40,776 nucleotides of DNA from 14-2 sp963628035 (GTDB taxonomy: Bacteria; Bacillota; Clostridia; Lachnospirales; Lachnospiraceae): the NCBI GenBank assembly GCA_963628035.1, contig CAVGED010000008.1, positions 1 through 40,776 on the forward strand, in the 5' to 3' direction. Below the pieces are notes generated by a model that was given only the letters and a program-made list of their open reading frames with translations, did not search any database and was not told where the DNA came from. The position numbers and the translations under genes are program-made. This document shows positions 15,657 to 25,100 of the stretch, piece by piece; the stretch's first letter is position 1, and each line of letters opens with the position of its first letter.

Positions 15657-15748
15657 AATTCGCCAATCGTCGGAAAAATAATTCGCCAATCGTCGAAAAA
15701 ATAGTTCGCCAATCGTCGGAAAAATAATTCGCCAATCGTCGGAAAAAT
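15657..15748. repeat. Four tandem copies of a 23-bp repeat
   Basis: Copies lie at 15657-15679, 15680-15702, 15703-15725 and 15726-15748, with the core TTCGCCAATCGTCGGAAAAA. Copy 2 has a G-to-A change and copy 3 an A-to-G change. The array sits between the ends of two convergent genes, at the boundary of the accessory and glycan regions. No spacers are present, so this is not a CRISPR array. Confidence 0.95.
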
Positions 15749-15752
15749 ATCA

Positions 15753-16781
15753 TCATCCTCTCTCCCTATACACCATCCGGTAATTAACCGGTGTCATGCC
15801 GGTCATGGATTTGAAGATCCGGCTGAAGTATTTCGAGTTTCCAAACCCGGTTGCGTCACTGATCTGGATGATGGAGCGGTTGGTCGTTACCAGCAGTTCT
15901 TTCGCGCGTTCTATGCGAAGCTTCAGCAGGTATTCATTATAGTTTTCGCCGGTCTTCCGCTTGAAGATGCGGCTGATATAGCTGGCATTGAAGAAGAATT
16001 CATTCTCCAGGACCTTGAGTGTGATATTCTCCTGGAGATGAGATGCCAGGTAGCGTTTTATCTGTTCTACCAGTATGTCGGAGGAAGACGTATCCTCTGA
16101 CAGGAGAACGCTGTTCAGATAATCGGTGAGCAGTGTATGCATTTCCGGCAGTGTTGCCTCCGGCGGGATCTGGATCTTGGATTGGCCGACGTTTCCGCCC
16201 ATGTATTTGGAGAAGCAGATATCCAGCTCTGTCACCAGTTTCTCACAGATCTTTCGCGCAGTATCCTGGGAGATACGATGCTTGTGGAAGTCATCAAAGA
16301 TGAGGTCGAGGAAGCTTAATGCACCGGAAAAATCATCGCGCATAACAGCTGAAATCATGGAATCCTCCAGCTCAAAGGGATAGTTATATTTGCGGCTGCG
16401 GATCTTGTCGGCAGCGCGGAGCAGGGCGTCCTTAAGCTCAGCCGGGGACACCGGCTTTAACAGAAAATCAAATACTCCGGCATGCACAGCAGCCTTGGCA
16501 TATTCGAACTCATCATATCCGGTGACAACAATCACCAGGATATCGGGAGCCGTCTTGGCGAGCTCATTTGCCAGCGTGATCCCATCTACGAAAGGCATTT
16601 TCAGATCGGTAATGACGATATCGGGGCGCGTCTCAAGGATCAGCGGAAGGGCATCTCTGCCGTTTTCTGCCGTGCCACAGATGGAAAAGCCGAGTTCTTC
16701 ATAATTGATCAGCTTCTGAAGCCCTTCTAAGATAATCTTTTCATCATCGATAAAAAACAGATTCAGGTTTTGACTATACAT
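15753..16781 (-). CDS. YesN-like response regulator with AraC output domain
   Basis: This 342-residue protein joins a receiver domain (residues 5-122) to a C-terminal AraC-type double helix-turn-helix (about 240-340). The receiver has acidic pocket Asp12-Asp13, phosphoacceptor Asp59 in VITDLKMP, a conserved Thr in VVTGYDEF and Lys in FLLKPVS. The output domain has ASYISRIFKRKTGENYNEYL, then ISDATGFGNSKYFSRIFK. The middle is a variable linker. Its start overlaps the end of the sensor kinase gene, with GGGAG as ribosome binding site, so the pair forms one operon. The family commonly activates divergent sugar ABC operons; here that is the operon starting at 18902. The regulator appears intact although its kinase gene is interrupted. 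Confidence 0.92.
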   Translation of the reverse strand: MYSQNLNLFFIDDEKIILEGLQKLINYEELGFSICGTAENGRDALPLILETRPDIVITDLKMPFVDGITLANELAKTAPDILVIVVTGYDEFEYAKAAVHAGVFDFLLKPVSPAELKDALLRAADKIRSRKYNYPFELEDSMISAVMRDDFSGALSFLDLIFDDFHKHRISQDTARKICEKLVTELDICFSKYMGGNVGQSKIQIPPEATLPEMHTLLTDYLNSVLLSEDTSSSDILVEQIKRYLASHLQENITLKVLENEFFFNASYISRIFKRKTGENYNEYLLKLRIERAKELLVTTNRSIIQISDATGFGNSKYFSRIFKSMTGMTPVNYRMVYRERG

Positions 16782-18627
16782 GGGCAGCTCCCTCCTTCTC
16801 TACATTTGCTGTTCTCTTGTCATCATATTTGAAAAGCGCACTTTTCTGATCGTTCAATGCCGGAATGCGAAATGAGATGCTTGTGCCGTTTCCTTCCGTA
16901 CTTTCCACCATAAGCCCCCGGCTGTCCGGGTAATAAAGATGAAGCCGTTTATTGACATTATATAAACCAATACCGTGTCGTTCATCTTCCTTCAATGTAG
17001 CCAGCTGCTGCCGCAGCAAGGCCAGAGCTTCTTTGGGGATACCGCACCCATTGTCCTTAAGTTCAAAAAAGATAGAATCATTTTCTTTCGCAATCGTTAT
17101 CTGTATCCGATAGGGTGGATCGATATTGTTAAAGCCGTGGGAAAAGGAGTTTTCCAAAATCGGCTGCAGCAGGATCTTAGGCATCTGGTACGGTAATACG
17201 TCCTCCTGTACCCGGTATTCGATTTCCAGCCTGTCCTGGAGACGGAGCTTCTGCAGGTAGAGGTAATTCCGGATCTGTTCCAGTTCCTCCCGGATGGTTA
17301 CAAGTCGGCTGCTCTGTCTCGTGTGATAACGGAACAGGGTGGACAGGTGTAAAATAGCATCCGCAATAGCCTGCTCATCGGAAAGTACAGCCATCATTCG
17401 GATGGCATCCAGGGTATTATATAGGAAGTGCGGATTGATCTGACTCTGCAGCATTTGATATTCCGCAGCATTTTCACGTATCTGCGCTTCTGACACGTCC
17501 TGGATCAGTCCGTCCAATTTATCCATCAGGTTGTTAAATCCACGGTTAAGATCACCGAATTCGTCTGAGCGTCCTTCCGGCACCCGGATCGTCAGATCTC
17601 CTTCGGAAACGCTTTTCATCGCTTTTTGCAGTGTGATCACAGGCTTGGTAAAAGAGCCGGAGACCGCATAGGTCACAAGGGCAATGATCAGCATGCACAC
17701 GATGCAGAGCCAGAGGAAGGTCAGGATCATATTCTGGGCATTGGCGGTTATCTTACTGTATGGGATCAGTGTGTACGCAGTCCAATTGGTATCGGAGAGC
17801 GGGCTGTTCACAAGCATATATGCACCGTCTTCCGTCTCGATGCGGCTCTTTGCTTCACCGCTCTTAAGGTTGTCCTTAAGCTGCGCGAGCATACACTTCT
17901 GACGGGAACTGTCTTCTTCCGTCGTGTAAGCCAACTATCCCGCCTGATCCAGGATATAGATGTTCATCTCCGAATCCAATTCCACGAAGGAACAGAATTC
18001 TTCGAATTTCTCCACCGGGCACTCCGCAATGATATATCCGGTATAGCCGGAAGAATCCAGATAGCGGCATCCAATGGTAAACACATTCCTGGACATAGCC
18101 CCGGCATAGCGGCTTTCCTTGATGGGAAGCGCCACAGTATCGCCGGTAGAATTGCGCAGGGGCGCATAATAGTCGCTGTTTATGTCTTCCAGAAAGGTAT
18201 CCCGGCTTCGTTCCACACAGGATACGGAATCTCCGCTCAGTGTGATCACGGTCAGAGCATAGATGCTGCTGTTGGTATCTGCCAGCTGCTTTAAGGCTGA
18301 GTACGCGTTATCCTTCAGAAAATGGATATCCGGTTCCAGCCCGATGGTGACGATGACCTCATTGCGCAGAAGCTGAGGGATAGCCAGCGAATTGTCCACA
18401 CTGCGCAGTGTCTGGTCTGTGCGGAAGATATATTCTGAGAAAACCGTCCCGATCTGATTCGTCATCTGCTGATAGGTCTTGTAGTTTTCCTGTTCCAATT
18501 TTCTGCTGCTGGAGAGGGACACCAGGATTCCGTACAGCATGACCGGAACCAGTACAGCACTTAAAAAAATGCACAGCAAACGCGAACGCACGCTGGAGGT
18601 TAGGATCTTCTTTCTCTGATGTTTCAT
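16774..18627 (-). pseudogene. YesM-like sensor histidine kinase, interrupted by an amber codon
   Basis: Two abutting same-frame segments (18627-17935 and 17934-16774) together encode a 617-codon YesM/LytS-type kinase. It has a membrane helix (CIFLSAVLVPVMLYGILV), an extracellular sensor domain, a second helix, and a HAMP domain (FTKPVITLQKAM...DEFGDL). The kinase domain has the phosphorylated His in NPHFLYNTLDAI, an N-box ILENSFSHGF and a G-box DNGCGIP. A TAG at 17935-17937 splits the sensor domain after DQAG, and a TTG codon follows at once. Only one substitution is needed to restore the frame. The downstream part could be re-initiated, but it would lack the first membrane helix and most of the sensor. 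A sequencing error is possible. Confidence 0.88.
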
Positions 18628-18901
18628 GGCTTGCTCCCTTCGTTGATGTCATGGCAGAAAATCTACCCAATTATTATACTATAAAACCGGATGGAATTTT
18701 TAAAAAAATGGTATCTTTTCTTGACTTCTTTGAAAGGTTTGTGAAAAATCACTAATTTTAGGATGCGCATTTTCCGTAAAAGAATGTATTATGCAAAAAA
18801 AGTAACCTTGGAAGTCAAAAATGTACGCCGACAAAACGAAACAGAGGGAGTAAAATAAACATACATATTGATGGAAAATGCAATTGAAGGAGGATACGAT
18901 C
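18628..18901. promoter_or_regulatory. Divergent control region of the two-component and glycan operons
   Basis: These 274 bases separate the kinase gene (minus strand) from the solute-binding protein gene (plus strand). On the plus strand TTGACT (18721-18726) has no good -10 box at 17 bp, while TATTAT (18787-18792) has a weak -35; GGAGGA (18889-18894) is the ribosome binding site. On the minus strand a TATAAT-like box lies at about 18672-18680, and GGGAG (18632-18638) precedes the kinase start. Weak boxes fit activation by the YesN-like regulator. TTTGAAAGG and TTTGTGAAA (18728-18746) form a rough direct repeat that could be its site. Confidence 0.45.
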
Positions 18902-20269
18902 ATGAAAAGGAAAATGGTACAACGTCTGATGGCACTGGGACTTGCATCTGCTATGGTAGTCGGAATGGTTGGATGCGGGGATTCCAAGGGAAAAGAGAAC
19001 AATACAGATACAGGAAAAGTGGACTGGGAGTTCACCAGCGAAGAGAAGAAGCTGGAAGGGGAATTCGAGCTGCAGATCTTCGTAGGCGGTTACGGAAGTG
19101 AATGCTGGGAATATGCGATCGAGAAGTTCCAGGAGGAGAATCCGGATCTTGAGATCACTGCACATCTGGATGCCAATGTCAATACACAGATGAAGACCAG
19201 ATGGGCCAAGGATAATCCGCCGGATTTCGTATTCTTAGACGGAACCGACCTTCCTGCCGAAACATGGATGGCGGAAGGAAAGCTCATGGACCTCAGCGAG
19301 ATCTATAATAAAGGAAATGTTTACGGCACGGATGTCCTTATCAAGGACAGGATCCGGGAGGGGCTGGTCGATACCTACAAGGATACGACGGCAGTCTATA
19401 AGATGCCCTTCCTGCTCTCCACCTACGGAATGTGGTATGACGAGACCTTATTTACCCAGAAGAGCTGGCAGGTGCCGAAGAACTATGAAGAATTAAAGAC
19501 CTTCTGCGAAGCGTCCAAGGGCGCGGGGATCAACCCTATCATTTACACCGGTCAGTATTCCGGTTATCTGGTATGGGGACTTCTGATGCCGGCAGTGGCC
19601 TCGGAGGCGCTGGCGAGCAACGATCTGGATTATTTCTACGATGTTGCGAATGCGGCAAATGAAGAAGTGTTTGCAGATCAGAGGTTTGTGAGATGCTTAG
19701 AGAAGCTGGAGGAGCTTGCCAAGGCGGGATACTTCGACAAGAGCGGCCTTTCCATGAACCATATCACCAGTCAGGCGACATGGCTGAAGCGTACGGACGC
19801 ACTGATCCCCAACGGATTGTGGCTGGAGAACGAGATGAAGGACTCCACACCGGATGACTTCCAGATGCGTTATTATCCGTCCATGTTACAGGACAAGGAT
19901 CAGAAGACCTGTGTCATCGCTTCTGCCAGCACGGTGGGAATCGCCAGCAAGGCAAAGAACCCGGAAGCAGCGGCGGCATTCCTGCGTTTCCTGTACACGG
20001 ATGAGATCGCAGCCAAGTTTGTAGAGCTGTGCTCTACGCCCAGCGTGACGAACGTCGACGTCTCAAATATGAACATCAGCGATTCCGCAAAGCAGGTAAC
20101 GGAAATGATGAATTCGGATATCGTTACCATGGTCTCGAAGGGAAGCACCTCCTGGGGCAGCGTGGACGGTACCATCAACGACTGCGTGAACCGCATCGTC
20201 TCCGGGGAATACACCGTGGATCAGGCAGTGAAGGCAATCCAGCAGGCAACGGCAAAGAAGAATCAGTAA
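18902..20269 (+). CDS. Sugar ABC transporter solute-binding lipoprotein
   Basis: This 455-residue family 1 extracellular solute-binding protein has a lipoprotein signal peptide with lipobox VGMVGC; cleavage leaves Cys25 for lipid attachment. Family features include FVGGYGSECWEYAIEKFQEENPDLEI, an aromatic-rich centre, and AAAFLRFLYTDEIAAKF near the C-terminus. It would capture an oligosaccharide outside the cell and deliver it to the two permeases encoded next. ATG 18902 is chosen over an in-frame ATG at 18878 because GGAGGA at 18889-18894 precedes it and it starts the basic end of the signal peptide. It is the first gene of the operon opposite the YesMN genes. Confidence 0.93.
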   Translation: MKRKMVQRLMALGLASAMVVGMVGCGDSKGKENNTDTGKVDWEFTSEEKKLEGEFELQIFVGGYGSECWEYAIEKFQEENPDLEITAHLDANVNTQMKTRWAKDNPPDFVFLDGTDLPAETWMAEGKLMDLSEIYNKGNVYGTDVLIKDRIREGLVDTYKDTTAVYKMPFLLSTYGMWYDETLFTQKSWQVPKNYEELKTFCEASKGAGINPIIYTGQYSGYLVWGLLMPAVASEALASNDLDYFYDVANAANEEVFADQRFVRCLEKLEELAKAGYFDKSGLSMNHITSQATWLKRTDALIPNGLWLENEMKDSTPDDFQMRYYPSMLQDKDQKTCVIASASTVGIASKAKNPEAAAAFLRFLYTDEIAAKFVELCSTPSVTNVDVSNMNISDSAKQVTEMMNSDIVTMVSKGSTSWGSVDGTINDCVNRIVSGEYTVDQAVKAIQQATAKKNQ

Positions 20270-20290
20270 TACAGAAAGGCAGTGCTACTT

Positions 20291-21232
20291 GTGAAGAAGA
20301 TGAAACAACAAAGACCGGGCAGGATCAAGGACAGATCAAAGGTTGCATTTTTTGCAGCCTTCTGTCTACCCTCCCTGCTTCTGTATCTGCTGTTCAGCGT
20401 ATACCCGATATTGAAATCCTTCTACACCAGCTTCTTCGACTGGTCCGGGTACGGAAAGCTGACGTCGGATGCATTTGTAGGCATTCAAAATTACATAGAG
20501 ATTCTGAAGGATACAGAATTCCTGGCTGCCATTAAGAATGATTTTATCATCATTCTGGGTAAGGAAGTTATCATTGTGGTACTGACGATACTATTCGCAG
20601 TGTCACTGACAAGACTGCGTTACAGAAAGGCAGAAACCGGTATCTATCGGTTTCTGTTCTTCCTGCCGAATGTACTCTCCACGATTATCATTGCGATTAT
20701 ATGGAACTTCATGCTGGATCCGAATTTCGGCGTATTGAATCCCATCTTGAAGATGATCGGTCTTGGAAAGTATATTCCGGAGACCGGATGGACGTATGAG
20801 CATCCCATTGCAGTGATCACCTTTGTGGCAAGCTGGTGCGGCATCGGTCTCTTCATGTTGGTTATGATCACGGCCATCGACGGGATCAGCCAGGAGCTGT
20901 ATGAGTCAGCCAGGATCGACGGAGCGGGAGAATGGCAGCAGCTTCGCTATATCACCATGCCCGCAGTCTGGCGGCAGACGAAATTCATGGTTATCACTAT
21001 CCTCTATCAGTCCTTTGCAGCCAACTTCGGTATGGTACAGGCGATGATGGGGGATGCAGTCAACGAGAAGAATGTCGTCATGGGTATGTTCGTATACAAG
21101 CACAGCTTTGACAGTCTCTACCCGCAGGTGGGATATTCCTACGCTGCGGCCATGATCATGCTGGTGATCACCGTGAGCGTCTCACTGCTGGCAAATAAAT
21201 TGATGTCGAAAGGAGAGGATGACGGTGAGTAA
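20291..21232 (+). CDS. Sugar ABC transporter permease, MalF/LplB type
   Basis: This 313-residue binding-protein-dependent permease has six membrane helices (the first, FFAAFCLPSLLLYLLFSVYPIL, near residue 20). It carries the cytoplasmic EAA motif (ELYESARIDGAGEWQQLRYITMP), through which the ATPase couples. GTG 20291 is used with AAAGG at 20275-20279; ATG 20300 is the alternative. The last bases overlap the next permease gene. No ATPase gene is in the operon, as is usual for Firmicute CUT1 systems that share an MsmX-like ATPase encoded elsewhere. Confidence 0.92.
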   Translation: MKKMKQQRPGRIKDRSKVAFFAAFCLPSLLLYLLFSVYPILKSFYTSFFDWSGYGKLTSDAFVGIQNYIEILKDTEFLAAIKNDFIIILGKEVIIVVLTILFAVSLTRLRYRKAETGIYRFLFFLPNVLSTIIIAIIWNFMLDPNFGVLNPILKMIGLGKYIPETGWTYEHPIAVITFVASWCGIGLFMLVMITAIDGISQELYESARIDGAGEWQQLRYITMPAVWRQTKFMVITILYQSFAANFGMVQAMMGDAVNEKNVVMGMFVYKHSFDSLYPQVGYSYAAAMIMLVITVSVSLLANKLMSKGEDDGE

Positions 21233-22088
21233 GAAGAATCGAGTACCGGAAGCAAAGAGTACCATACTGGCTCGCTGCATCCTCCGAATCTTTCTGATAT
21301 TCTGGAGTGTTGTAGTGGCATTCCCGGTGATCTGGGTGTTCTACACCTCCCTGAAGACCAACAAGGAGTTCTTCGCATCTCCCTGGAGTCTTCCGAAGGA
21401 GCCGCAGTGGATCAATTTTATAAATGCCTGGAACAAGGCGAATTTTGGGAAGTATTTTTTAAATAGTATCATGACGGTTATCCTGACACTTCTGATCACC
21501 CTGCTGGTGGTAGGAGCCAATGCGTATGTGATCGCGAAGTTCGGGAATCGTTTGGTGCATTCACTGGAACTGTTCTATATGGTGATGATGATGGTGCCGG
21601 GTGTGCTTGTTCTGGTTCCCCTGTACTATATCGCAGATTCGCTGTACATGACAGATTCCCTGATCTGGCTGTCTGTCATATACGCGATTCAGGGAATGCC
21701 CTTTTACGTATTTATGCTGGCAGGCTTCATCCGGGGAATTCATAATTCCCTGATCGAAGCAGCGACCATCGACGGGGCGACGCAGTTTGCGATCTTCTTC
21801 AAGATCATCATGCCGCTCATCAAGCCGTCCCTGTTCGTTGTGTCGATCCTGAATGTGATGGGAACCTGGAATGAATATGTGACAGCGCTCACCTTCATCC
21901 ATGAGCAGACAAAATACACCATCGCCATAGGTCTTTCTTACCTGACAAACTCAGGAACTTATGATGTGGATTACGGAAGAACCTTCGCGGGACTGGTGAT
22001 CGCCATGATCCCGATCCTGATTCTGTACGCAGCGTTCCAGAAGCAGATCCAGAACGGCGTTTCTTCCGGTGAAGGCGTAAAAGGGTGA
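21225..22088 (+). CDS. Sugar ABC transporter permease, MalG/YesQ type
   Basis: This second channel subunit has 287 residues and six helices (FLIFWSVVVAFPVIWVFY near residue 20). The EAA loop reads SLIEAATIDGATQFAIFFKI. It pairs with the upstream permease to form the transmembrane pore. GTG 21225 is preferred to ATG 21219, because AGGAGA (21211-21216) is correctly spaced for the GTG. The C-terminus QKQIQNGVSSGEGVKG is typical of the MalG class. An 88-bp gap with a small hairpin separates it from the giant surface protein. Confidence 0.92.
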   Translation: MSKKNRVPEAKSTILARCILRIFLIFWSVVVAFPVIWVFYTSLKTNKEFFASPWSLPKEPQWINFINAWNKANFGKYFLNSIMTVILTLLITLLVVGANAYVIAKFGNRLVHSLELFYMVMMMVPGVLVLVPLYYIADSLYMTDSLIWLSVIYAIQGMPFYVFMLAGFIRGIHNSLIEAATIDGATQFAIFFKIIMPLIKPSLFVVSILNVMGTWNEYVTALTFIHEQTKYTIAIGLSYLTNSGTYDVDYGRTFAGLVIAMIPILILYAAFQKQIQNGVSSGEGVKG

Positions 22089-22113
22089 TGAGGAGACAGG
22101 AACTTGAAATCCT

Positions 22114-22129
22114 TCCGGCGGATGCCGGA
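22114..22129 (+). other. Small GC hairpin in the intergenic gap
   Basis: TCCGGC (22114-22119) and GCCGGA (22124-22129) flank a GGAT loop, a six-pair stem with no T tract. It is not a convincing terminator. It could stabilise or process the transcript between the transporter genes and the much longer surface-protein gene. Confidence 0.35.
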
Positions 22130-22176
22130 TATAAGATAAAAGGTAATTTTCACACTACTTTATGGAGGAGAAAAAG

Positions 22177-25100
22177 ATGAGAAAGGAAAGGGCAAGCGTC
22201 AAGAGAATTCTGGCGGCAATTCTGTGTATTGTGGTTGTATGCACAGGATTACCCATTATCTCATATGGACGCGAACAGGATCAAATCTTCGAGAGCTTTC
22301 AATCCTGGACATTTGAGAGCAGCGGAAAAGACACCTTCGCCATGGCAGACGGTGTAAGTGGTAATGCTGCGCAGATAGTGAAGGCAGGAAAGGAAGCATC
22401 TACACTCACCTCTGACGCGGTGATGGTGACAGCCGGAAAGAAATACAAGGCCGGTGTATCCGTAAAATCACCGGACGGAAAGGCCAGCCTGTCTGTTCTG
22501 GCATATGAGGATGCAGAAGGAAAGAAGCAGGTCGGTGAGGAGACTGTGATCGGTTCTCTTGAGAATGCGGCTGATTTCACAGAGATTTCCGGTGATTATA
22601 CGGTTCCCGGAAAGGCAGGATTCGTGAAGCTTGTGATCACCTTCGGAGATGGAACGTCTTCCGATGGCGAAGTCTATGTGGCAGACAATGCGTATCTGTA
22701 TGCATACAGTTCTGCGGCAGGATTATCAGACGGATATCAGATGGATGGCGCATGGTTCCGCAATGGCTGGAGCAATGGCGGCAGCACTACCCATTATGCG
22801 AATACGGTAGATGCAGGATATCTGGAAGATGGGGCATTGTATTTTCACAACACATCTACAGAGGGCGATATGCCGGTCTGCATCTCTGTTGGCGGCGTAA
22901 CGGCAGGTACTTACACGCTATCGCTTTATCTGAAAGGAAAGACGACATATGCGGGCGAGTTCCGATTCCTGGAGGGTGGACATGACAGTGATCTTGTAAA
23001 AATTACCGATGTAACGGAATATGCCGACTGGACGAAGGTGGAAAAGGATTTTACCGTTCATGGTGATAGCGGAAGCTCTGTTTTCTATCTGTATTTCGGA
23101 CAGTATAACTGGGCGGCAGATCTCTATGTGGATAATGTGACACTTATCAATAAGGAGACCGGGGTTGACCTTCTGGCGGGAGCAGGCAGCTTCTATAACC
23201 CGGACGGTGTCACGCTTACCACACAGAATCTGGTGGTAAATGCCGGTTTTGAAGACGTGATATATAATTACCTTCCGATCAGCAAGTTTAATGGTACATT
23301 GGAAGGTGCAGAGCTGATCCAGCATGAGATGGACTGGACTTTGATCGATAATGCAACCGGAGATGTCTTGTCTCTCGCTTCTGCTGATGCGTCCCATGGA
23401 AAGGCTGCGATGGTTACGAAAGGCGCAGCTGCACAGGCGGGCCAGGGATGGGTCACTTTCTCAAGCCCTATGCTGGACATACAGCCGGGAGGCAGCTACT
23501 GCGTTTCCTTTGACGCAAGGGGAGAGGGAACGAGTCCGTACTTCGTTATCAGCGGATACTGGTTTAATGTAAATGGAAATGTTGTCGGTGATTTCAAGAC
23601 GACGGAAGGCGCTCTTTCAACGGACTGGAGCAGAAAGACAGGATCTATTACGGCACCGGCAGAAGCTTCCAAGGCACAGGTTCGTATCGTGTGCTGGGGT
23701 GCAGCCGGAGATAAGCTGTATTTTGATAACATTGCAGTGAACCCATGGAAGACGGAAACCTATTGGGCACAGGATAGCTGGAATTATGGCGGTTTCTACG
23801 CAAATCCAAACGAATCCGGTGTCAGCCAGATAAGTCTTGCAGAGGATGGGTATCTGAATCCGGGAAGTCTTCATATGGTTCAGAATTATGCACAGTGCGC
23901 CGGTACGGGGAAATCGATCTCCATCGGCCAACTGTTGAAAAACTGGGAGAGTAAGACCTACATATTCTCAGCCTGGATCAAGGGCAATACACAGAATGCG
24001 GGTGACCCCACATGGATCGAGCTGCCGTGGGGACTGGGAACCTGGACGGATACCGGAAACGCGTATCGTAAGCTGGAAGTGAATTCAGATAATTGGACCA
24101 AGGTGGAGTATGAGTTTACTGTGACAACACCGCAATGGGCTCCGATCCATATCTATTCCAGTCAATATACAGGTGCAGACTATTATATCGATAATATCAG
24201 CATTTATGCCAAGGATAATGCAGCAAAGACGAATCTTCTGTCGGACGCTGATTTCTGCAAGGTGCTGGATGAAGCAGATACCTCGGTGGATCTTATCACC
24301 AATGGAGGCTTTGAAGGGTTGGAGACATTTGTACTGCCGGGATGGAATGTAACCGGAAATGTATCTTATTCCGATGAGAAAAAGGCAGTTGTGCTTGAAG
24401 CCGGGGCGTTTATCACTTCTCTTCGCTATGATGTAAAAGGCAAAGATATCTATCAGTACAGCCTTTCCGGCAGAAAGGGAAGTCTGACGTTCTCATTTGA
24501 TGATGGGACACCCTATACGGTGGAGGCAGACAAAGGTTATGTGGAAGTGCCGGCAGGTGCGTCCTATATGCGGGTCGTGTATAAAGCAGATGACACGCAG
24601 GCAGAACTCTACGGCATTACCCTGACAGAATATGAGGATTATACGAACTTTAATTTTGAGGTTCCCAAGTTTGGCGGCGCACAGCCCTATCACTGGACCG
24701 GATATCATGTGGCGGAACCGCAGAGCGGCGTTGACTATAAGATGAGCTGGGTATCCGACGGCGGCATCAACGGAAGCGGAGCCATGAAGGTTACTGCCCA
24801 GCGGAACAATGAGAATTCCTACGTGGTGTACAGTGTCCGTACCAAGGTAGAACCATCCATGGTGTATAATTTAAGCTTCTGGGGAAATTATCAGGGCAAA
24901 GACATTACCGTATCGCCGTTGATCCGTATGTACAAGGAGGATAGCTCTGAGACAACGCTGGCATCCAGCTATAACTGGTGCAATGATGCCTTAGCCAAGG
25001 ACAACAGCGGCAAGTGGAAGACACATTCTGCGAACTTCACTACCAGTGCAGATGCGGCTTATATTGAAGTGCGGTGGGAGATTGCAGGACACACGGCAGG

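Noticed and set aside
15657..15748. Possible CRISPR array
   Set aside because: The 23-bp units abut with no spacers and there are no cas genes in the window.
17626..18294. 222-codon open frame on the plus strand
   Set aside because: It lies opposite the sensor kinase gene and is rich in low-information His/Gly codons without a domain.
22114..22129. Terminator between the permease and the giant gene
   Set aside because: The stem is only six pairs and has no T tract.
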